From a virus, in IMG/VR virus record IMGVR_UViG_3300023180_000160, positions 1-38,135 of that record: a stretch of 38,135 nt of DNA; one strand, given 5' to 3'. Positions 24,544 through 30,535 of the stretch are shown here, in pieces (the first letter of the stretch is position 1; every line of letters begins with the position of its first letter). The notes under the pieces were generated by a model. It saw only the letters and a program-made list of their open reading frames with translations. It was not told where the DNA came from and did not search any database. Both the position numbers and the translations under genes were made by a program.

Positions 24544-25496
24544 TGACAATCTTCAAAAAGAACTGGCGTAAAGGCGAGCACCTTACTGCTGAACAGCTTA
24601 ATGAAAACGCTGTGCGTGCTGATGTAGAGCCAAGGCAGAAACATGGCTTCACTGATAAGCGTATGGCAGTCACTAAGCAGCCTAATGCTCGAATGAACTT
24701 CATTGAGTTTATCGCTCGACCTGAAGGCATAGCTCCATACTCTGTGTTTTCTGCTGTAGGCCAAGGCAGTCGTGGTGACATGCCTAACATAAGCGCATCA
24801 GACAAGGGAATTGGGTTTTTCACAAACGGTCCTGATGGCATACTTGGAAATCAGAAAGGAATAGCTCAACCAATATCTTATGAGCAACCTGTTCTTGTAA
24901 GAAGAGCTACAGGTGAAGACACAAGACCTTACCCAACTAACATATGCGGCATAGGTCCTAATCTTGAAGCCGATCGTACTCGTGGCGGCTTAGTGTACTT
25001 GTGCGACGACATAACCTCTGGTCTTGGTTGGGTTATGCGAAACAATGACCTTATCGATATGGTGGGTGTTGCTCAAGGAAACATTGCTAAGCGTGAGCGA
25101 GGCGACTTTCGTATTCTTGATGAGAATGATGAGAATGCTTTCTCAGGTCCTAGCCTATTCGAGGCCTTTAACATTCACTGGGCCGGTCTTGCTGGCGACA
25201 CAGTCGTTCGCATAACGAACACAATTGGTCATGGGCTTGTGGCTACAAAGTTCAATGGCGGCATGTGGTTCGGAGTTGTGGAAGCGGACATAGAAGGTGA
25301 AACGAAAGGCAGCGTTAAGATAAATGGAACTGACGAAATACTTCAGGCGTGGGCAGGACCTGATGGCCTTGCAGCCGAAGGTAAAGTAAACGTAATCGAG
25401 TATCATCCTAATGACTTCTATGCCTATCCTCTTGACTGTGAAGCAGTGCTTGACGGAGGTGGTAATGATGAAGGTAACGGAGAGCCTAAGCTATAA
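24543..25496 (+). CDS. Tail tip structural protein ending in GEPKL
   Basis: This 317-residue protein starts with KKNWRKGEHLTAEQLNENAV, a helical opening common in phage tail-tip or fibre-attachment proteins (hydrophobic x-LTxxxLN). Beta-rich sequence with many Gly and Asn follows, including GIGPNLEADRTRGGLVYL and VEADIEGETKGSVKI. The C-terminus is GNGEPKL, resembling the GGEKPKL end of the next protein. It has no visible ribosome site and probably relies on coupling to the previous gene through TAATG. Function is inferred from position. Confidence 0.5.
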   Translation: MTIFKKNWRKGEHLTAEQLNENAVRADVEPRQKHGFTDKRMAVTKQPNARMNFIEFIARPEGIAPYSVFSAVGQGSRGDMPNISASDKGIGFFTNGPDGILGNQKGIAQPISYEQPVLVRRATGEDTRPYPTNICGIGPNLEADRTRGGLVYLCDDITSGLGWVMRNNDLIDMVGVAQGNIAKRERGDFRILDENDENAFSGPSLFEAFNIHWAGLAGDTVVRITNTIGHGLVATKFNGGMWFGVVEADIEGETKGSVKINGTDEILQAWAGPDGLAAEGKVNVIEYHPNDFYAYPLDCEAVLDGGGNDEGNGEPKL

Positions 25497-26242
25497 TGTT
25501 AGGACACTACGCTGGGTGTTGCTGCAAGGAAACTTACCGCACGCTTATCATGCACACCATCGACTCATCAGTCGAGTATACTTACCTATGCGCCTTTGAG
25601 ACAGAGGACCCAGACAGTCCTGCTTGTATCATATGGAGAGATGGTCGTGACTCAAGCTCGCCTGAAGGTTCTTGTATTGGCGATCCTACTCAAGAAGATA
25701 AAGATAAATGGAATTCAGACCGTGAAGCGTGGAACGACTTGCTTGCTAAAGAAGGCAAGGACTGGCCTGTGTCGGGCGCTGTGCTTAGCGGTAAAGGTAA
25801 ATGTTGGGGCGGCGTTCAAGAAGCCATCTGGCCTAAAGGTGAATCATGGGTAATGGACTCGTTCGGAGGCTGGACATTCAAAGCCACAGGCGATGGGACA
25901 GCTTCTAATCGTATGAAGCTTGATGATCTTAAGAACACATTCATCGAGCTCTTTGAAGATTTCTTTAAGGACGATCCTGAGGAAGAGGTTGATAAAGAAA
26001 TAGAATTTGCTTTCTTGATGATCGTTGATAACACAGGGAGCATAAGACTAAGTGAATGGGAGAGCGGTGCTCAAACTCTTGAAGACTTTAAGGACTGGGT
26101 CTTTACTGAGTATCCCAATGTAAGATACACAGAAAAGATCCTAAGTGACTACATTCAAGACGGTGAAGACTGGCTTCGACATGCCACAGAGTTTTACCAA
26201 GAGGTGATTGACACAGATGGCGGTGAAAAACCCAAGCTGTAA
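25496..26242 (+). CDS. Hypothetical tail-region protein with MIDAS-like DNTGS
   Basis: This 248-residue protein is the last of the late genes. The N-terminal half has many Cys residues (CCCK and others) and Trp/Gly-rich stretches. The C-terminal half begins with a strong strand, IEFAFLMIVDNTGSI, which resembles the D-x-T/S-G-S metal-binding start of von Willebrand A domains. Only about 75 residues follow, too few for a full VWA fold, so this is at best a partial one. The C-terminus GGEKPKL resembles that of the upstream protein. Function is unknown. Confidence 0.5.
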   Translation: MLGHYAGCCCKETYRTLIMHTIDSSVEYTYLCAFETEDPDSPACIIWRDGRDSSSPEGSCIGDPTQEDKDKWNSDREAWNDLLAKEGKDWPVSGAVLSGKGKCWGGVQEAIWPKGESWVMDSFGGWTFKATGDGTASNRMKLDDLKNTFIELFEDFFKDDPEEEVDKEIEFAFLMIVDNTGSIRLSEWESGAQTLEDFKDWVFTEYPNVRYTEKILSDYIQDGEDWLRHATEFYQEVIDTDGGEKPKL

Positions 26243-26268
26243 CTTTTTCTATAAAATAGCCAAAAAGT
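26242..26268 (+). terminator. Weak A/T-rich hairpin after the late genes
   Basis: ACTTTTT (26242-26248) and AAAAAGT (26262-26268) can pair around an inner CTAT/ATAG stem. It has no G/C-rich core and only a short T stretch after it, so termination is uncertain, but the place between late and early genes is suitable. Confidence 0.3.
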
Positions 26269-26280
26269 CTTAAATTACTA

Positions 26281-26309
26281 TTTACATCAGGTCGATTATA
26301 TAGTATACT
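26281..26309 (+). promoter_or_regulatory. Sigma70-type promoter for the replication module
   Basis: TTTACA (26281-26286), a 17-base spacer and TATACT (26304-26309) give a near-consensus promoter. An A/T-rich stretch just upstream could be an UP element. It stands before the 26360 gene and the long run of replication genes. Confidence 0.75.
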
Positions 26310-26337
26310 GGTCTTATCACGCTTGATAGTCAAGCAA

Positions 26338-26355
26338 ACACTTACATAGGAGAAA
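26338..26355 (+). repeat. Duplicated ribosome-site leader, copy 1
   Basis: ACACTTACATAGGAGAAA here is identical to 26682-26699. Each copy precedes an ATG by a few bases and holds the AGGAG ribosome site, so it sets the translation start of the 26360 gene. Confidence 0.85.
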
Positions 26356-26359
26356 CACG

Positions 26360-26680
26360 ATGAATGCTGATTTAAATGACAACTTTGTCCCGTCCGACTT
26401 CGCCTATCTTGAATGGCGACACGTTAAGTTTGCTCCCAACTGCCCAGAGACATCGCTTGCAGTTGATGGTGACCGAGCATTTGCGCTGTATGATGATTAC
26501 TTAAGCATCTATGAATGGTCCGGTGATCTTGATCAATGGGAAGCATTGAACGCTAAGCTTTATGATGACCTGCCCGAAGGCATCATGATCGAAGATCTTG
26601 AAGCTATGCATCCCGAACTCGAATCGTATTGCATAAGCGATGACTACGCTGAAGAATACGAAGCATGGCTTGAAGCATAA
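26360..26680 (+). CDS. Small acidic hypothetical protein
   Basis: This 106-residue protein is strongly acidic, with aromatic residues spread throughout (FAYLEWRHVKF, LSIYEWSG, ISDDYAEEYEAWLEA). It has no basic patch or known motif. As the first gene behind the strong promoter, and with a strong ribosome site, it is probably made early and in quantity. Small acidic early phage proteins often mimic DNA or block host enzymes, but that is only a possibility here. Confidence 0.6.
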   Translation: MNADLNDNFVPSDFAYLEWRHVKFAPNCPETSLAVDGDRAFALYDDYLSIYEWSGDLDQWEALNAKLYDDLPEGIMIEDLEAMHPELESYCISDDYAEEYEAWLEA

Positions 26681-26681
26681 G

Positions 26682-26699
26682 ACACTTACATAGGAGAAA
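26682..26699 (+). repeat. Duplicated ribosome-site leader, copy 2
   Basis: This is the second exact copy of the 18-base leader, directly before the SNF2-type helicase ATG at 26704. Identity outside the AGGAG core suggests a recent duplication or selection for a shared regulator. Confidence 0.85.
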
Positions 26700-26703
26700 A
26701 GAA

Positions 26704-28704
26704 ATGACAAGTACTCACGCTGCCCACAATCCTATCCGAGACAAATGGCTCGAGAAGGAACTTAACCTTGCAGACAATGATCTGCTTCATGTGGAGCTTA
26801 ACGCCGATGGCGACAAGTTCATTATCCGGGTGACCGGTGTTGAAGGAACTTACGCTAGCTGGCAAGCTCAAAAGTTTCCGGCATTCTTTCCGGAGAACAA
26901 GCGCCTTGCTGATGGTCGCTATGCCATACCTGTGTGTGACACTTCAATCGAGATCATCGACGCTAAGTGGCCTTCGTCTCAAGTCCTTTGGGCAGACGAC
27001 GCCAAAGACACTGCAACTTGGATTCGTACTGAGGCCCAAGTCGAGCAACTTAATGCGAATCTCTTCGCAAGGTTCAAGGCTTATCAGCAAGTCTTGCTTG
27101 GGAACCCAGTGTCCGAAGAAGTACCTGCTTGGTTCAACATTCGCAAACCCTTTCCTCACAATGAAGAATGCGGCTTAAGCAAGTACCAGACAGTTGCTGC
27201 AACGAATGCCGCACGGGCTGAAGGTTATGGGTTGTTCATGGAGCAAGGAACAGGAAAGACGCCTGTTGCGATCGCAGCCATTTGCAGAAAAGCAAAGGCC
27301 CACTACGAAGCAGCTCAAAAGGATCCTGATCTTTGTCCTTTATTCAAAGTCATTGTGGTCTGCCCGAACAACGTTCGTGCTAACTGGATCGCTGAGCTCG
27401 AGAAGTTTAGCACAGAGCCACATCGCGCTGGAGTTCTTCGAGGAGGAAAGATGCAAAGGCTCCGCACATTCATGGAGCTTATGCTGCCAGACTCCGACAT
27501 CAAGTTCACTGTGGTCGTTTGCTCATATGACTGCTTAGTCAACATGTGGCCACAGTTGCGGACTGTTGGAATGTGGGACATGGCAATCCTTGATGAAAGC
27601 CATTACATCAAGTGGCATACAACTAAACGATGCAAGACTGCGATGCAACTCAGAGATATAAGTCGCCATCGATTGGTCCTCACTGGAACGCCCATCACGA
27701 ATACCGCCATCGATCTATATACTCAATTCGAGTTTATGCGACAGGGAGGATCTGGATTCTCTAGCTTCAACTCGTTCCGTTCCTTCTATGGTGTGTTCAA
27801 GGATCGAAGCGGCGACCACCGAAAGCTAGTTGGCTTGCAGAACATGCCTTTCATGCAAGAACGACTTGCTCGAATGGCTTTCATCATTCGTAAGGAAGAG
27901 GCGCTACCATTCTTACCGCCTAAGAACTACGACATCGAAGAAGTTGAGATGGGCAAAGAGCAGACAAAGGTTTACACCGAAGTTTCTCAAACGCTTATCG
28001 CAGAACTTGAGAATGAACTTGAGATAGCAGGCAACAAGTCGCTTACGATCAATAACATACTTACACGTATGCTACGACTTGCTGAGATCACTTCGGGTTA
28101 CTGCAAGTTTGATCCGATTTATGACGATGATGGTAATGAAATCGAATCTGGTGGTGTTCATCGCTTTGATCCTAATCCTAAGGTCGAAGGTTTGATGAAC
28201 ATACTTAAGAATAAAGAACCCGGACAAAAGACAATCATCTGGGCTTGCTTTACCCAAGACATCCGAACGATATGTGCAAGACTTAACATTGAAGGAATAA
28301 GACATGTTCGTTTTGACGGATCAACCTCAGAGAAGGATCGTGCTGAAGCTGAACGCGCATTCAATAATGACGACGATTGCACAGTCTTTGTTGGCAACCC
28401 GCAAGCGGGCGGGACGGGGTTGAACCTGTTGGGCTATCCTCCAGGATCTCCGGATGTTACCGACACTGACTGCGATCACGTCATTTACTATAGTCAGAAC
28501 TGGTCAAGTACTGCACGAAGTCAATCCGAGGATCGTGCTCATCGTCGTGGTACTCGTAAACCTGTTAGAATCACAGACCTCTGTGTACCTGGTACAATCG
28601 ATGAAGAGATTCGCAAACGTGTTCTGGGCAAGAGGCTGCACGCTTTGCAGGTCGCTGATATCCGAGAGATCCTTCAAGATATTCTGAAAGGAATTGTGGC
28701 ATGA
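26704..28704 (+). CDS. SNF2-family DNA helicase/translocase
   Basis: This 666-residue protein is a superfamily 2 ATPase. Motif I is EQGTGKTP (182-187), motif II DESH (297-300), motif III LTGTPI (327-331), motif V VGNPQAGGTGLNLL (about 563-576) and motif VI QSEDRAHRRGT (607-617). This pattern is SNF2-like, the type used by phages as DNA translocase or branch-processing helicase in replication and recombination. Residues 1 to about 150 form an extra N-terminal region of unknown fold. It has a duplicated strong leader and overlaps the next gene by four bases. Confidence 0.92.
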   Translation: MTSTHAAHNPIRDKWLEKELNLADNDLLHVELNADGDKFIIRVTGVEGTYASWQAQKFPAFFPENKRLADGRYAIPVCDTSIEIIDAKWPSSQVLWADDAKDTATWIRTEAQVEQLNANLFARFKAYQQVLLGNPVSEEVPAWFNIRKPFPHNEECGLSKYQTVAATNAARAEGYGLFMEQGTGKTPVAIAAICRKAKAHYEAAQKDPDLCPLFKVIVVCPNNVRANWIAELEKFSTEPHRAGVLRGGKMQRLRTFMELMLPDSDIKFTVVVCSYDCLVNMWPQLRTVGMWDMAILDESHYIKWHTTKRCKTAMQLRDISRHRLVLTGTPITNTAIDLYTQFEFMRQGGSGFSSFNSFRSFYGVFKDRSGDHRKLVGLQNMPFMQERLARMAFIIRKEEALPFLPPKNYDIEEVEMGKEQTKVYTEVSQTLIAELENELEIAGNKSLTINNILTRMLRLAEITSGYCKFDPIYDDDGNEIESGGVHRFDPNPKVEGLMNILKNKEPGQKTIIWACFTQDIRTICARLNIEGIRHVRFDGSTSEKDRAEAERAFNNDDDCTVFVGNPQAGGTGLNLLGYPPGSPDVTDTDCDHVIYYSQNWSSTARSQSEDRAHRRGTRKPVRITDLCVPGTIDEEIRKRVLGKRLHALQVADIREILQDILKGIVA

Positions 28705-29033
28705 ACCGCGTATTCGTTTTACAGCAACCACGTCGTAAGGACTTAGACCTTTCGACATTGTACAACTTTGGAGAAGTCGTTGAGCTCATCACGGACGATG
28801 AGCGGCGACCTCCGATATTTGAGCCAGCTTTTGCAAGACTGGTAGCCGACAAGATTCGCGAGTCAAGCTTCGATCCTAAAAAGGACAAGTTTGCAATCGT
28901 AGGATCTTTATCCACGATGGTCGTGGTGACTGGGGCATTAGTTTCGATGTACGGCAACGTAACCACTTTGCAGTACGATGCCTCAGTACTCTCGTATGTT
29001 GAGGTTGAAATAGGAGACAAGGTCTATGTATGA
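28701..29033 (+). CDS. Hypothetical protein after the helicase
   Basis: This 110-residue protein starts with an ATGA overlap and an AAAGGA ribosome site. It reads as a small alpha/beta fold with alternating strands and a Pro-containing loop (ERRPPIFEPAFARLV), then strand FAIVGSLSTMVVVTGALVSMYG. It resembles small phage proteins of unknown role often found beside helicases. It shares an eight-base overlap with the following gene. Confidence 0.55.
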   Translation: MNRVFVLQQPRRKDLDLSTLYNFGEVVELITDDERRPPIFEPAFARLVADKIRESSFDPKKDKFAIVGSLSTMVVVTGALVSMYGNVTTLQYDASVLSYVEVEIGDKVYV

Positions 29034-29583
29034 TACCGCAGTCAAAGTTTACAAGTTGTGCAAGGAGCTACACGAAGAAATGTTTAAGCTTCGTGCTCCA
29101 TTGTTCGACTTAGTAAAGGCTGAGGGCGACTTACAAGAAATCGCTGATGTCGTTTATGCCACACGCGAAGCGATGCGCCATCTTGAAGAGGTTCGTAAAG
29201 ACGTTCGCAAGGCAAACGACGTCGCACAAAAACTCGGATGCGTGCGATGGACAGAGCAAGACGATGCAGAACCTATCAGGACAGATAATTGTATAGGCTC
29301 GCCTAAAGTTCGAATGACTGCAAGCGTTCCATCAAGGCGAAAAGATCCCGAAGCCTTTGAGGAACTTATGCGATCACTTAACATTCCAGAGGCCTTATGG
29401 GTTAGTGATAGTGTTAGACTACACTGGCCCGGGTTTGTGGAATACCTAACTGAGTTACTTGCAGACGGCAAGCAGCTGCCTAAAGGAATCGATCCTGAAA
29501 GCAAGTACCCAGTGTTCACTCTCGAGGTTAGAAAGGTAAAGGACATGGACGAAGTGCTGCTTGAGTCGAACCTCGACGACTAA
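29026..29583 (+). CDS. Hypothetical helical protein in the replication module
   Basis: This 185-residue protein has a long helical N-terminal half (about 1-70) rich in Glu, Lys and Val with heptad-like spacing (LVKAEGDLQEIADVVY, REAMRHLEEVRKDVRKA). The C-terminal half is mixed, with a basic RMTASVPSRRKDPEAF segment. I do not recognise it. A coiled N-terminus suggests oligomerisation. It ends in a run of acidic residues (ESNLDD). AGGAG lies upstream, and a 57-base gap with TTAACT/TTGATTA-like short repeats follows. Confidence 0.55.
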   Translation: MYDTAVKVYKLCKELHEEMFKLRAPLFDLVKAEGDLQEIADVVYATREAMRHLEEVRKDVRKANDVAQKLGCVRWTEQDDAEPIRTDNCIGSPKVRMTASVPSRRKDPEAFEELMRSLNIPEALWVSDSVRLHWPGFVEYLTELLADGKQLPKGIDPESKYPVFTLEVRKVKDMDEVLLESNLDD

Positions 29584-29640
29584 TGATTTGTGTTAACTAA
29601 TTAACTGATTACTTGATTACCATTATGAAGGACTGCCATC

Positions 29641-30456
29641 ATGGCTAAGAAGACAGACGAAAACGAGTTGATCCCACAGGAAATGCAATTGCCTTCTTTT
29701 ATGCAAGAGGGTGAGCGCGAAGGCATTGATGAACTCAACAACTTTATTCGGCCTCCGCGTATCAAGGTTGTTCAATCAACGTCGGGCGAAGAGTTCACCG
29801 ACAAGTTCGACGCTGGTGAAGTCATTGTGTTACCAACGATGACCAAACTGGCCGGCATGGAGGATAAGAAGAACGGCACTCCGTTCCTTATCGTTCCTAT
29901 CTTCTTTTGGCCTGAGTGGGTTACACTTAATCCAAGAGAGCAAAAGGATGCGCCTCGTGTGGCTGCAAGATCGCATGATCCACGCTCATCGATTGCAATG
30001 AAGTCACGAGACTCAAACACTCGTCAAGAGGATGTCGGGTTGTCTTGCGGCAAACCTGTTTCGCATGAAGAGCATTTGAACTTTATCGTTGCTCTGTACA
30101 ACATGCAGGAACATCCGCTTAACCTCGAGCCGATGATCTTATCATTCCGCGGAGGTGAACACAGTGTTGGCACGAACTTCGCTGCCTTGATCAAGATGCG
30201 CAAGGCATCGATCTATGGCAACGTATTCCAAGCTCACTCGGTTTATAGATCAAACGATAACGGAGTGTGGTACGGGATCGAAGTCGACAACCCTGCAGGT
30301 CCTGCTTATGTTCAAGATGAGGACCTTTACAAACGATTCGCTGAGCTTCATGCTGAAATGAAAGAGGCTCATGCTGATTCACGAATCGTCAATGATCTGG
30401 AAGACTCAGGATCAAGTGATAACGATCCTGACCCTACGGCTGGCTCTGAATTCTGA
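29641..30456 (+). CDS. Probable single-stranded DNA-binding protein
   Basis: This 271-residue protein has a beta-rich core with basic and aromatic residues (FIRPPRIKVVQS, VPIFFWPEWVTLN, IVALYNMQEHPLNLEPMI). A flexible acidic tail of Asp, Ser and Glu ends in a single Phe (PTAGSEF). Acidic tails ending in Phe are known from phage SSBs such as T7 gp2.5, where the end contacts replication partners. The gene lies just before the primase-helicase, and a strong terminator follows, consistent with a highly needed protein. The fold is not recognised by signature, so SSB is inferred. Confidence 0.55.
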   Translation: MAKKTDENELIPQEMQLPSFMQEGEREGIDELNNFIRPPRIKVVQSTSGEEFTDKFDAGEVIVLPTMTKLAGMEDKKNGTPFLIVPIFFWPEWVTLNPREQKDAPRVAARSHDPRSSIAMKSRDSNTRQEDVGLSCGKPVSHEEHLNFIVALYNMQEHPLNLEPMILSFRGGEHSVGTNFAALIKMRKASIYGNVFQAHSVYRSNDNGVWYGIEVDNPAGPAYVQDEDLYKRFAELHAEMKEAHADSRIVNDLEDSGSSDNDPDPTAGSEF

Positions 30457-30474
30457 TTAAGATTTCACCGTCAC

Positions 30475-30516
30475 GGAGCCACCCTTTTGCATGGTTGCGA
30501 TTGGGTGGTTCCTTTT
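30475..30516 (+). terminator. Rho-independent terminator after the SSB-like gene
   Basis: GGAGCCACCC (30475-30484) pairs with GGGTGGTTCC (30503-30512), a 10-bp stem with one G-U wobble, followed by TTTT. The primase-helicase ATG at 30536 lies just behind, so read-through is needed for the genes downstream unless another promoter is used. Confidence 0.8.
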
Positions 30517-30535
30517 ATGCCTAGGGTACCTTCAA

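Noticed and set aside
26242-26268. Strong terminator at the late/early border
   Set aside because: Only an A/T-rich stem exists, so it is listed at low confidence, not as a firm terminator.
29584-29640. Short TTAACT/TGATTA repeats as an iteron origin
   Set aside because: Too few and too imperfect copies to support an origin.
30491-30535. Longer N-terminus for the primase-helicase from ATG 30491
   Set aside because: It begins inside the terminator hairpin and adds residues unrelated to the primase; ATG 30536 is better.
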